From Pseudobutyrivibrio xylanivorans (GTDB lineage Bacteria; Bacillota; Clostridia; Lachnospirales; Lachnospiraceae): a DNA stretch of 64,000 nucleotides. The translations under genes were made by a program, and so were the position numbers. Shown in pieces: positions 9,512 through 17,714 of the stretch (position 1 is the first letter of the stretch; each line of letters begins with the position of its first letter). The stretch is from positions 1,211,901 to 1,275,900 of the forward strand of contig NZ_CP043028.1 of the NCBI RefSeq assembly GCF_008935055.1. The letters run 5' to 3'. The notes beneath the pieces were generated by a model. It worked only from the letters and a program-made list of their open reading frames with translations, had not been told where the DNA came from and did no database searches.

Positions 9512-9545
9512 ATAGCTGGCACCTTTCGGTGCCAGCTATTTTTAT
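9512..9545 (+). terminator. Terminator of the ABC-F gene
   Basis: ATAGCTGGCACC pairs with GGTGCCAGCTAT around TTTC and is followed by TTTTTAT, 20 bases past the stop. Confidence 0.9.
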
Positions 9546-9675
9546 AGGATTATTATGTCTCTTAATAATTCTAATTACTCTAATAGTCCTAATTCAAAAT
9601 AAATGAAATCTGTGACTATTCCGTTTCCTGGATAAATAAAAATCCTATGGAGACCCCAATATATTGTCATTCTTT

Positions 9676-9968
9676 AATATTGTGGTACATTTGGAAGGTT
9701 TAGGTACCACAATATTTATGTATATTTGCAAGTTTGAGGTACTGCAGTACCCCAAGCCTTGAGATTTTGCAATTTCTTGATGTACTTTTTCGTTTTCCAG
9801 TACCTCAAGCATTATATGTTTTGCAGGTATTGGGGTATTGCCGCTCCCCAATGTTCACATATTGCCTTTATCTTGTGGTACCTTTCACTGGCATTGGTAC
9901 CACAAAACCTAAAAAACCAATGTACCTTGGGGTATGGGTGTGTTTGCCCAATACCGTTTGCCCAATAC
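9676..9968. repeat. GTAC-rich dyad and direct-repeat region
   Basis: No gene is supported in the 530 bases between the ABC-F gene and the insertion sequence. It holds three dyads centred on GTAC: AATATTGTGGTAC/GTACCACAATATT (9676-9716), the perfect palindrome GGTACTGCAGTACC (9738-9751), and TTGTGGTACC/GGTACCACAA (9873-9905). GTAC occurs about nine times. Two exact 13-bp direct repeats GTTTGCCCAATAC lie at 9942-9954 and 9956-9968. CCCCAA/TTGGGG pairs are interspersed. Confidence 0.7.
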
Positions 9969-10080
9969 TAAAATATGAATTATGCTTGATATTATTTACC
10001 AACAGCGAAAGAGCGCCCCCGAATGATATGTACCCTCTTTACTGGACAAAGTAAATGTCCTGTAAGGAGGGTTATTTTTA

Positions 10081-10637
10081 TGCGTTATAGTATGGAATTT
10101 ATATTAGAGTGTATTGATTTGTATCGTTCTGGCAAGTGGCCTGAAACTCCAGAAGGCATAAAGAATCCGCAAAATTTTCATAAAATGATAAGACGCTGGA
10201 GTCGCAGAGAAGAAGCTTTAGGTTCGGAAGCCTTTTGCAATAAGAAAAAACTGCGTACTCCTGAAGAAAAATACGCATTAGTTTCTCGTGTTATTGCAGG
10301 TGAGTCTATTCAATCTGTTTCTTTCGAGCAAGGAATGCATCAAGGGACCTTATATAAGTGGGTACAAGATTACAAAACTCAGGGGTATAATGGATTAGTA
10401 AAAAACAAAGGAAGGCCTTCAAAGGATTATTCTATGAAAAAAAATACTAACCCACGCCCTCTTACAGAGTCAGAATTAGAAGAACTTATCAGGCTTAGAG
10501 CTGAAAACGAATATTTAAAAGCAGAAAATGAAGTAATAAAAAAAAGGATTGCCTTGAGGCAAGAAAAGTGGGCTGCGCAACTCAAGGCGAAAAAGCAGCA
10601 ATCATCAAAAACCTCAGAGAAGAAGGATTCCAATTAA
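10081..10637 (+). CDS. IS150-like transposase OrfA (helix-turn-helix)
   Basis: DNA-binding half of the transposase. I chose the ATG at 10081 because TAAGGAGGG lies just upstream; a longer frame from 10023 would run into the terminal inverted repeat. The 185-residue product has two helix-turn-helix-like segments, one in LRTPEEKYALVSRVIAGES and the next around HQGTLYKWVQDYKTQGY, then a leucine-zipper-like helix LRAENEYLKAENEVIKKR. An A8GG run at 10538-10547 just after that helix is a good slippery site for the -1 shift into OrfB, the usual way IS3 elements make the fused transposase. Confidence 0.88.
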
Positions 10638-11455
10638 AACATCTTCTTAAAGCTTTTCACATGGCTAAATCAACATACTATTTTGAGATTAGCAAGAAAG
10701 ATGTTGTTGCTGAACGCAATCAAGAAATACTTGAAGAAATAAAAGTATTTTTGAATCTAACAAGCGTAGGTATGGTGTTAGACGTGTTCATCAGGGAGTT
10801 GATAAATCGTGGGTATATAGTTAATCATAAGCGCGTTCAGCGTCTTATGCATGAAGCTGGATTATTAGGGAAACGTCCTAAGGAAAAATATCATTCTTAT
10901 AAGGGCGAAGTTGGAAAGATTGCTGATAACATAATAGATAGAAACTTCAGTACAACTGCGCCTTTGCAGAAATGGACAACAGATGTGTCCCAGTTTAATT
11001 TTACATGGGGAAAGTGTTACCTATCGCCAGTTCTAGATATGAATACGAATGAAATCATTTCATATGACTTATCTAAAAGCCCTAATCTTGAGCAAATAGA
11101 AAGAATGTTAAATAAAGCATTTGATAAATTTCCATCAGTGGAAGGTCTTATATTTCATTCTGATCAAGGATGGCAATATCAGCATGCTCTCTATAGAAAC
11201 ACTTTACAAGAGCATGGAATTATCCAATCCATGTCTCGAAAAGGTAATTGCTATGATAATTGCATTATGGAAACTTTCTTTGGCAGATTGAAAAATGAAA
11301 TGTACTATGGTTATGAGAAAGATTTTTCTTCTTATGAAGAATTCGCAAAAGCGATTGATGAATATATAGATTATTATAATAACAAAAGAATTCAGGCAAA
11401 AACAAAATGGATGCCACCTGTACAATACAGGATAGCATCCATGTGTTCAGCCTAG
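10568..11455 (+). CDS. IS150-like transposase OrfB (DDE integrase), internally frameshifted
   Basis: Catalytic half with an rve-type DDE core: D in WTTDVSQF, D in HSDQGWQYQ, E in METFFGRLKNEMYYG. The frame is open back to the slippery A-run near 10540, so it is normally read as an OrfAB fusion; 10568 is only a nominal GTG start. Between about 10748 and 10796 the family motif is in the wrong frame. The frame as read gives FLNLTSVGMVLDVF, while the neighbouring phase gives FESNKRRYGVRRVH, the expected IS150 sequence. A -1 change in the T-run at 10748-10752 and a +1 in the G-run at 10794-10796 would explain it. Activity is doubtful. Confidence 0.85.
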   Translation: MGCATQGEKAAIIKNLREEGFQLKHLLKAFHMAKSTYYFEISKKDVVAERNQEILEEIKVFLNLTSVGMVLDVFIRELINRGYIVNHKRVQRLMHEAGLLGKRPKEKYHSYKGEVGKIADNIIDRNFSTTAPLQKWTTDVSQFNFTWGKCYLSPVLDMNTNEIISYDLSKSPNLEQIERMLNKAFDKFPSVEGLIFHSDQGWQYQHALYRNTLQEHGIIQSMSRKGNCYDNCIMETFFGRLKNEMYYGYEKDFSSYEEFAKAIDEYIDYYNNKRIQAKTKWMPPVQYRIASMCSA

Positions 11456-11579
11456 TTCATAAATATGTGTCCAGGATTCTGGGTACATATCAGAAAGGGC
11501 GCTCTTCCTGTGGAGTTAAGAATTAAAAAGGATTGAAAAAAGTTTTAGTAATACTTTCCCTTTATGCAAAAATTAATAA

Positions 11580-13934
11580 TTAGTCTTCAGGCACTTCAAT
11601 TGCTTCAGCTGTAGTCTTCTGACCTTCTGCAATCTCTACATTTTGCTCTGCAGTAGCAACACTAGCATCTGCATTTGCCTTTGCTTCATCAGCTGCCACC
11701 TTATTTTCAGCTGCAGTCTTTGCCTGTTCCTCTACATCCTCTAACAGGTCGCCGGCAGCTTTAACAGCATCTTTAGCACTAGTTACCTCTCGTTCTGCAC
11801 GTTCCTTTTGATCGTCCAAGTCAGCTGCTTCAATTTCTGCATCAATAAGTTTCTTCTCATCTTCTGCAGCCTTTACAGCAGATGCTGCCTTTGCGTTCTC
11901 CTCTTTTTTTGTGTCCTGAGCAACTTTCTCTGCATCCTCAGCAGCCTTTGTTTTAGCCAATGCTTTATCATTAGCATTCTTAGCATCATCTACAGTTGTC
12001 TGCATCTCGCTAAATGTTGTAACAGCATTTTCTGCATTTGCTTGTGCCTTAACAGCTCCTGTATAATCAGCTACCGCATTATTAATCTTACTTCCTGCTG
12101 CCTCTTTTGCATCATTTGGAGTCACTTCTGTTCCTGCATACGCTGTTGGATTGCCACCTTCATCTGTGGTTACAAGAGCTTGCTTTGCATCTTTTGCATC
12201 GTTATAACATCCTAATTTTACAAGCTCTGCTATGGCTGCATCAAGAGCTTCAAGAGCTTCTTTTTTTTGAGCCTCAGTAGCACCATCCTTAGTATATGCC
12301 GCAACCGCCTCACTTACTGCCGCAATCTGAGAATCTGTATTATTCTCTGCAGTCTGAATAGCCCTTGCAATAATACGCTCATTTATTTCACCATCAGAGC
12401 CTATTGCTCCAGGTACCAATGTTGTGAGAGCCCCCTTCTTAATTGAAGTGTTCTTTGCTGCAGTAGCTGCAGCCTCATTTAATGCATCAGTTGCAAGAGA
12501 AATACCAGTAGCTGTAATAGTTGTATATGCTTCTTCATTCTGAAGATTCAATGTATCATTAATTTCTTTTACTAACTTGCTTGTAGCTGTATTTAACGCT
12601 GTTGTTTTTCCATCAGATATTATCTTAGCTGCATTAAATGCATCAGTTGCCGCTGCAACTGCATCTTCCTGTTCTTTAGCCACCTTCGTTACAGTTGCTT
12701 TTGCATCTTGCACAGCCTTCTCAGCAATATCCTGACGCTTCTCGGCTTCTTCAATTTGTGATTCAATTGCTGCCAGCTTACTATCCGCAGCTGTCTTTGC
12801 TGCTTTTGCCTGCACTTGAGCTTCCTTTGCAGCCTTTACTGCTTTATCCGCAGATTTAACAGCTTCATCCGCTTTCTTTACAGCAGTTGCCGCATTAGTT
12901 GCATTTGTGTTAGCAGCTCTTAATTCGGTATTAGCTGCCTTAACTGCTTTTATTGCAGCCTGCACAGCTGCGTCTTTATTAGCATCTGTAGGTGATTTCT
13001 GGGCAAGTGAAATTGCATCATTTGCATCACCTATAGCTTTAGTAGTATCCATATTTGCTGATGTTACTGCCGCAGCGTTAACTGCACCTAATGCATTTGT
13101 AGCGTTTGTATTCGCTATAACCAAACCTGCATCTGTTACCGCCTGATTTGCCTTGCCTAATGCCTCAATAGCTTCATCTAAAGCTTTATCAGCTGCTTCA
13201 GCTGCTTTTGCCGCTGTATCATAAGCTTCCTCCGCCTTCTCAGCCTCAGTCTTCTCAGGTTCTGGAGCTGGTGTAGGTGTTGGCTCTGGAGTTGGTGTAG
13301 GTGTTGGCTCTGGAGTTGGGGTTGGTGTTGGAGTTGGAGTAGGTGTTGTACTCTTCTTTCCGCTGCCACCGCCACTTGAAGAGCTTCCTGAAGAAGTGCT
13401 TACTGGTGTAGCCTTACCTGGAAGAATCTTCTCTGCAGGGAATCCACCCTTTGTTCTATGCTCAGCAATTCCGAATAATACGAAATGTTTATAATACATA
13501 GCGATATCATCGCCGAAGGCTGCAGCAAGATCTGGATAAGCCTCCTTATAAACATTTACATCAAAGTAAGTGTTAATCTTTCTTCCTTCCTTGATACCAA
13601 ATGTCATAAAATGAGTAAATAAAGCATCTGCATTATTGCCAAAAGCTGCAACTACATCTGGATAGAGCTTAGCATAAAGCTCTGAGTCAAATATCTGGCG
13701 GATAGGATTGTTAGCCAGGTCCTCTGCACTTCCAGCACGGCCTTCCTTCTTACCAAATGTGTTGTAATGATTCTCCAATGCCTTTGCAGATGTTCCTACT
13801 GCTGCAACTACGTCTGCATTCTGAGATGCATAATAATCTGCGTCAAATGCAGCATAGGCTGGCACAGATGTTGCAACTGTTGCTGCTGCCACTGTGAGTG
13901 CCATAAGTTTCACAAGTTTCTTGTTTCGAGTCAT
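11580..13934 (-). CDS. Secreted repeat / coiled-coil surface protein
   Basis: A 784-residue exported protein of unknown role. A signal peptide occupies about residues 1-28 (KLVKLMALTVAAATVATSVPAYA). Three ~45-residue repeats follow, each starting FDxxxY, with PDVVAAFG-like and HF/HYxTFGxxEGR segments (about 30-70, 84-125 and 129-165). Next come a Ser/Gly stretch and a TPTPTPEP-rich linker (about 185-235), then roughly 550 residues of Ala/Lys/Glu-rich heptad-like helix to the C-terminus EAIEVPED. No LPxTG or clear membrane anchor is visible; the N-terminal repeats may bind the wall. The gene is divergent from an XRE regulator, with three dyads between them, so it may be phase- or stress-controlled. 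Confidence 0.8.
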   Translation of the reverse strand: MTRNKKLVKLMALTVAAATVATSVPAYAAFDADYYASQNADVVAAVGTSAKALENHYNTFGKKEGRAGSAEDLANNPIRQIFDSELYAKLYPDVVAAFGNNADALFTHFMTFGIKEGRKINTYFDVNVYKEAYPDLAAAFGDDIAMYYKHFVLFGIAEHRTKGGFPAEKILPGKATPVSTSSGSSSSGGGSGKKSTTPTPTPTPTPTPEPTPTPTPEPTPTPAPEPEKTEAEKAEEAYDTAAKAAEAADKALDEAIEALGKANQAVTDAGLVIANTNATNALGAVNAAAVTSANMDTTKAIGDANDAISLAQKSPTDANKDAAVQAAIKAVKAANTELRAANTNATNAATAVKKADEAVKSADKAVKAAKEAQVQAKAAKTAADSKLAAIESQIEEAEKRQDIAEKAVQDAKATVTKVAKEQEDAVAAATDAFNAAKIISDGKTTALNTATSKLVKEINDTLNLQNEEAYTTITATGISLATDALNEAAATAAKNTSIKKGALTTLVPGAIGSDGEINERIIARAIQTAENNTDSQIAAVSEAVAAYTKDGATEAQKKEALEALDAAIAELVKLGCYNDAKDAKQALVTTDEGGNPTAYAGTEVTPNDAKEAAGSKINNAVADYTGAVKAQANAENAVTTFSEMQTTVDDAKNANDKALAKTKAAEDAEKVAQDTKKEENAKAASAVKAAEDEKKLIDAEIEAADLDDQKERAEREVTSAKDAVKAAGDLLEDVEEQAKTAAENKVAADEAKANADASVATAEQNVEIAEGQKTTAEAIEVPED

Positions 13935-13985
13935 AGTTTACTGTCCCTCCTAAAATTATTATTTCTCCCAGTCCCCAAATATTAT

Positions 13986-14100
13986 GCAACCATTTGGTAG
14001 CACGGAAGAGTCAAAAATATGCAGCTTTATGCTGCCCCCTAACTTTTTCTGCCACCAAATGGTGGCATCCATGCACTTAATATACCACCATTTGGTAGCA
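13986..14100. promoter_or_regulatory. Three operator-like dyads between surface protein and XRE regulator
   Basis: Three copies of the same dyad lie in the divergent intergenic region: GCAACCATTTGGTAGCA (13986-14002), TGCCACCAAATGGTGGCA (14050-14067) and TACCACCATTTGGTAGCA (14083-14100). The consensus is TGCYACCA-2 nt-TGGTRGCA. Centres are about 64 and 33 bp apart. The neighbouring XRE protein is the obvious candidate binder. Confidence 0.7.
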
Positions 14101-14194
14101 TTGTCTTAGAGTTCTTGATTATTTAACATATTTTTCACACTCTTTTCATTTCGATGTTAATTTATCTGACAGCATTCTTTAAGGGAGGGTTCGT

Positions 14195-14398
14195 TTGTAT
14201 ATTAAGAGACTTGAAGACCTAAGAATAGATCACGATTTATCTCAACAGCAAATTGCGGATATACTCTTCTGTAAAAGAGAGGTCTACAGAAGATATGAAA
14301 AGGGGATAAGAGAATTACCGCTTTCCTATGCTATAAAGCTTGCGGATTATTATAGGGTATCATTAGATTATTTAGTTGGGAGAACAGATAAAAAATAA
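14195..14398 (+). CDS. Small XRE-family helix-turn-helix regulator
   Basis: A 67-residue Cro/C1-type DNA-binding protein that is essentially one HTH domain: LEDLRIDHDLSQQQIADIL, then REVYRRYEKGIRELP and YYRVSLDYLVGRTDKK. The start is a TTG at 14195, chosen because AAGGGAGGG lies six bases upstream and the domain begins at once. It is divergent from the surface-protein gene and probably binds the dyads at 13986-14100. A terminator follows directly. It lacks any effector domain, so it may act as a simple repressor or need a partner. Confidence 0.85.
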   Translation: MYIKRLEDLRIDHDLSQQQIADILFCKREVYRRYEKGIRELPLSYAIKLADYYRVSLDYLVGRTDKK

Positions 14399-14438
14399 GC
14401 TGGATGGAATTCAAATTTGAATTTCATCCAGCTTTTTA
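14398..14438 (+). terminator. Terminator of the XRE gene
   Basis: AGCTGGATGGAATTC pairs with GAATTTCATCCAGCT (one mismatch) and is followed by TTTTA. It overlaps the stop codon region. Confidence 0.85.
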
Positions 14439-14466
14439 TTAGGGTTAAAATGCTGCCATAAAATAC

Positions 14467-14495
14467 GAAAGAGACGCCAGCGGAGCGTCTCTTTC
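14467..14495. other. Perfect 11-bp hairpin without a U-run
   Basis: GAAAGAGACGC pairs with GCGTCTCTTTC around seven bases. It resembles the hairpin split by the IS at 10007 (GAAAGAGCGCCC). No T-run follows on either strand. Confidence 0.5.
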
Positions 14496-14513
14496 AAAAG
14501 GGAGAATAATGTT

Positions 14514-14588
14514 ATGAAAAAATTGTATCTCTTTCGAGATGAGTATATATTAACTAATAATTATGTACAAATAAAGTGTATTTTGTGA
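14514..14588 (+). CDS. Possible 24-residue ORF of unknown function
   Basis: ATG with AAAGGGAGA eight to sixteen bases upstream opens MKKLYLFRDEYILTNNYVQI and four further residues. It follows the 14467 hairpin. There is no homology argument and the codon content is uninformative, so it may be chance. The remainder of the gap to pyk (14589-14703) shows nothing further that I can support. Confidence 0.2.
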   Translation: MKKLYLFRDEYILTNNYVQIKCIL

Positions 14589-14703
14589 ATAGTTTGTGAA
14601 TTTACAAAGTTTTCTGTCAACTTAAACGTTTTCTCAAACTTCGCTTTTCACATGACCCGTAAACTCCGCTGGTAGCTTCTCTTCAATTCAATAGGAAGCG
14701 TAA

Positions 14704-16119
14704 TTACTGAATTGTCTCAACCTTGATAGTGTTTGTGTTTCCACAATTGCCATCCATAGGACCGCCTGTAAGAACAACCATGTCACCCTTGTTTAAGTCA
14801 AGCATCTGCTGTACACGGTTAACTGCATGGTAGAACATAACGTCAAGAGACTTGAACTTGTCTACAAGAACTGGTGTAACACCCCAGCTAAGTGCAAGCT
14901 TTCTCCATACCTTCTTATCTGTAGTCATAGCAACAACATCAACAGGGCATCTGAAACGGCTTACGCGACGAGCTGTGTAACCTGACATTGTGCAAGCAAC
15001 GATAGCCTTTGCGCTAACGTCGATAGCCATTGAACATGTTGAGTGGCAAACAGCATCTGGTGTAGTTGTGATTGAAATATCATCCTTATGGAAACGACCT
15101 TCGTAGTTGATGTCGTTCTCTGTTGTCTCAGCGATTTCAGCCATTGTAGCAACAGCCTGAACTGGGTACTTACCCTGAGCAGACTCGCCTGAAAGCATGA
15201 TAGCTGAAGTACCATCATATACAGCGTTTGCAACGTCAGAAATCTCCGCACGTGTTGGACGTGGATTTGTAATCATTGACTCAAGCATCTCTGTAGCAGT
15301 AACAACTCTCTTACCAAGTGCACGTGCCTTAGAGATAAGTTCCTTCTGAACAGCTGGAAGCTTTACGAATGGAATTTCAACACCAAGGTCACCACGAGCA
15401 ACCATGATACCGTTAGCAATCTCAAGGATTTCCTCTACATTGTCAACACCTGGCTGGTTCTCGATCTTTGCGATAACCTCGATATCCTCTCCGCCGTTCT
15501 CGTCAAGGAATGTTCTAAGCTCTACCATATCCTTCTTTGTAGAAACGAAAGATGCAGCAATGAAGTCAACATCGTTCTCGATACCGAAAAGGATGTCCTT
15601 CTTGTCCTGCTCTGAAAGGTAAGGACCAGACATAACCTTGTTAGGGAAGCTCATAGACTTCTTGTTTGACATTGTGCCGCCTGTTGTACACTTTGTAATA
15701 ACGTCATGACCTTTAATCTCTGTAACCTCGAAGAACACGATACCATTGCAAACTGAAAGTGTATCACCAACTGCAAGATCGTTGTGAAGGTTCTTGTGAG
15801 TAACAGAAACACGTGTCTCATCACCCTCTACATCATCTGTTGTGAAGATAAATGTATCACCTTCCTTAACTGTAACAGAACCGTCCTTGAAAGTCTTAAT
15901 ACGGTACTCAGGTCCCTTTGTATCAAGAAGAATTGCGATTGGAAGGTTGAGCTTCTTACGAACCTTCTTTACCAAATCCATCTTCATTCCCTGCTCCTCA
16001 TGATCACCATGGGAAAAATTCATTCTGGCAACGTTCATACCAGCCTGTGCCATAGCTGTGAGAGTTTCCTCGTTCATGCTGGCTGGGCCGATAGTACAAA
16101 TAATCTTAGTCTTTCTCAT
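14704..16119 (-). CDS. pyk: Pyruvate kinase
   Basis: Final ATP-yielding step of glycolysis, phosphoenolpyruvate plus ADP to pyruvate plus ATP. I place the start at 16119 (MRKTKIICTIGPAS), which has AAGAGGAG upstream; the open frame extends 17 codons further but without a ribosome site. The 471-residue protein contains MNFSHG, LLDTKGPEYR, the active-site AKIENQPGVDNV, MVARGDLGVEIP and TATEMLESMITNPRPTRAE. It has the A, B and C domains only, without the extra PEP-utiliser domain some Firmicutes carry. It stands alone on the minus strand. Confidence 0.97.
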   Translation of the reverse strand: MRKTKIICTIGPASMNEETLTAMAQAGMNVARMNFSHGDHEEQGMKMDLVKKVRKKLNLPIAILLDTKGPEYRIKTFKDGSVTVKEGDTFIFTTDDVEGDETRVSVTHKNLHNDLAVGDTLSVCNGIVFFEVTEIKGHDVITKCTTGGTMSNKKSMSFPNKVMSGPYLSEQDKKDILFGIENDVDFIAASFVSTKKDMVELRTFLDENGGEDIEVIAKIENQPGVDNVEEILEIANGIMVARGDLGVEIPFVKLPAVQKELISKARALGKRVVTATEMLESMITNPRPTRAEISDVANAVYDGTSAIMLSGESAQGKYPVQAVATMAEIAETTENDINYEGRFHKDDISITTTPDAVCHSTCSMAIDVSAKAIVACTMSGYTARRVSRFRCPVDVVAMTTDKKVWRKLALSWGVTPVLVDKFKSLDVMFYHAVNRVQQMLDLNKGDMVVLTGGPMDGNCGNTNTIKVETIQ

Positions 16120-16310
16120 CAAATTACTCCTCTTATTTCTAAAACCTAACATTTTAATATGTAAAAACACTTGTTTTTAAAAAAAATCAAAAATCTTATC
16201 AATAATAACACCAAATGCCCCATTCGTAAACAAAGGTTAATTAATTAACAAAAGAGTGAGATCAATTTTGTGCAAATTGACCTCACTCAAACATTTAAGT
16301 AACTATATTT

Positions 16311-16523
16311 TTATTTAAAAATTGTTAGAATGCCAAGCTTAGAAAGTACATAAGCTAGAAGTGCACATACTGCTGCAATTGCTGCAATAATGGCAACAAC
16401 CGCTGCTGTACCAAGTCCATCATTTACAACAGCTTGAGGTACTTCCTCTTCAGGAACCTTCTCCTCTACTGCAGGCTGCTCTGTGGCATCCTCCACTTCT
16501 CGGATTGTTACACTAACAAGCAT
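16311..16523 (-). CDS. Small acidic membrane-anchored protein
   Basis: About 70 residues from the ATG at 16523 (a GTG eight codons earlier is possible). The first 30-odd residues are rich in Glu and Pro (VEEKVPEEEVPQ), followed by one hydrophobic segment, roughly AAVVAIIAAIAAVCALLAYV, and a short basic tail. I do not recognise a family. The general layout, acidic stretch then one membrane helix then lysine tail, recurs in the product at 58225-58434. Its start codon lies inside the long inverted repeat at 16512-16579. It may be a genuine small membrane protein or the C-terminal remnant of a surface protein. Confidence 0.5.
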   Translation of the reverse strand: MLVSVTIREVEDATEQPAVEEKVPEEEVPQAVVNDGLGTAAVVAIIAAIAAVCALLAYVLSKLGILTIFK

Positions 16524-16579
16524 TAGTATTTCCCCGCTCGACAGCACGTCTCGCTAAGGAAATCTAATAGCTTGTTAGT
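16512..16579. repeat. Long hairpin over the start of the small membrane gene
   Basis: ACTAACAAGCATTAG at the left pairs with CTAATAGCTTGTTAGT at the right, and TATTTCC with GGAAAT inside. The loop contains GCTCGAC-5 nt-GTCTCGC (16536-16554), which also occurs at 59523-59541. On the minus strand the arm includes the ATG of the downstream gene. Confidence 0.65.
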
Positions 16580-16592
16580 TACAATCCTGTAT

Positions 16593-17711
16593 TTACAGCA
16601 CATCGTTACGCTTTATGTACGCTGGGGTTACGGATTCAGACACAATTTTCTTCACGTTCTTTACCTTTACCCATTTATCGATAACTGCGTTTTCGATGTA
16701 GGTGCCGTCGCTGATATCAGCATAAGAAAGAATGATGGAATTCTTTACTATGGCGCCTTTTCCGATATGAACGTGGCGTCCTATGATTGAATTCTCAACT
16801 GTTCCTTCGATTAAAGCTGCATTACAAACCATGGAGTTAGTAACCTTTGCGCCTTGGAAATACTGAGTTGGGCAGGCATCGGTAGTCTTTGTGTAGAATG
16901 GCCAATCCTGCTTGAAGAAATCCATCGCTGTGGCGTAATCCAAAAGTTCCATGTTAGCTCTGTAATAATCATCCAGGCTGGTGATTGCTGCGAAATAACC
17001 CTTGTGCTGATAACCTCTGATATCAAGAGTATCGCAGGAAAGTGCAATAATATCAGCAAGGGAATATGCACTGGACTCTCTCTTTGCCTTCTTAATCAAC
17101 GCTACAAAAAGGTCCTTCTTCATTACATAGGTGTCCATGCTGATATTCTTATCCTTAGCAGTACCCATGTTTCTAGTGATGCTCTGTACACCCTTTTGCT
17201 TATTAAGCTCCACCACATTGCAGGCTCTGTAATATTCCTTTGCCTGATCAACCTTGTGATAAAGGATCGTAATATCATTTCCAGCCTCCACATGGTCATC
17301 CAAAAGCTTCTGATAATCCTGCTTGTAAACCATGTAGCTTGGAGCAATAATCACGTAATCCTGAGGCATACGCTCAATCTGCTCCAGATTCTCCATGTAT
17401 GCTGTAATATCTGTATTATAGATAGAATTTGCACCATTATTCTGAGTAAACAGAAGCTGCAGGTTACCACGCTTTGAATTGATATTATAATGGCGTCCTG
17501 AGCCAATGTGCTCAACAATCGAACGAGGTCTGCTGTTCAAATATACGTGAATACGATTGATTCCACTATTACTCATATTTGATAGTGGAAAATCGATAAC
17601 ACGAAATCTTCCTATAAATGTAAAGGCTCCGATTGGTCGATAATCGTGAAGGCCCTCAACTCTAATATAATTAGCTGCCGAATTAATTACACCAAATGCT
17701 TTATTTGCCAT
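16593..17711 (-). CDS. glgD: GlgD, glucose-1-phosphate adenylyltransferase accessory subunit
   Basis: 372-residue partner of GlgC in ADP-glucose synthesis for glycogen. It has the nucleotidyltransferase N-domain (GAFTFIGRFRVIDFPLSNMSNS) and a C-terminal left-handed beta-helix of hexapeptide repeats (VENSIIGRHVHIGKGAIVKN). The canonical GGxGxRL substrate loop near the N-terminus is missing, as expected for GlgD, which is thought to be regulatory or to lack activity alone. It starts three bases after glgC, so the two are surely coexpressed. The glgC-glgD pair is a usual Firmicutes arrangement; no glgA, glgB or glgP is in the window. Confidence 0.93.
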   Translation of the reverse strand: MANKAFGVINSAANYIRVEGLHDYRPIGAFTFIGRFRVIDFPLSNMSNSGINRIHVYLNSRPRSIVEHIGSGRHYNINSKRGNLQLLFTQNNGANSIYNTDITAYMENLEQIERMPQDYVIIAPSYMVYKQDYQKLLDDHVEAGNDITILYHKVDQAKEYYRACNVVELNKQKGVQSITRNMGTAKDKNISMDTYVMKKDLFVALIKKAKRESSAYSLADIIALSCDTLDIRGYQHKGYFAAITSLDDYYRANMELLDYATAMDFFKQDWPFYTKTTDACPTQYFQGAKVTNSMVCNAALIEGTVENSIIGRHVHIGKGAIVKNSIILSYADISDGTYIENAVIDKWVKVKNVKKIVSESVTPAYIKRNDVL

Positions 17712-17714
17712 AGC

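Larger units (their letters stand above)
10024..11492 (+). mobile_element. IS3-family insertion sequence, IS150-like, 1469 bp
   Basis: Two overlapping transposase frames, ends TGATATGTACCC and GGGTACATATCA with further similarity (CTGGAC/GTCCAG) inward, and a flanking GAA direct repeat (10021-10023 and 11493-11495) that fits a 3-bp target duplication. The size and the orfA/orfB arrangement in the -1 phase are typical of the IS150 group. The insertion lies inside a hairpin loop. A pair of compensating frameshifts in orfB suggests the copy may be inactive. Confidence 0.92.
10007..11507. other. Hairpin split by an insertion sequence
   Basis: GAAAGAGCGCCC (10007-10018) and GGGCGCTCTTC (11497-11507) are inverted copies flanking the element. 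Removing the IS and one GAA restores a compact hairpin, so the element landed in its loop. Confidence 0.75.

Noticed and set aside
9645..10054. Overlapping ORFs of 68-106 codons on both strands before the insertion sequence
   Set aside because: They fall in the GTAC repeat region, lack ribosome sites and encode Cys/Tyr/Pro-rich sequence without any domain pattern.
16119..16170. Longer N-terminus for pyruvate kinase
   Set aside because: The extra 17 codons lack a ribosome site, while AAGAGGAG precedes the family-typical start MRKTKIICTIGPAS.
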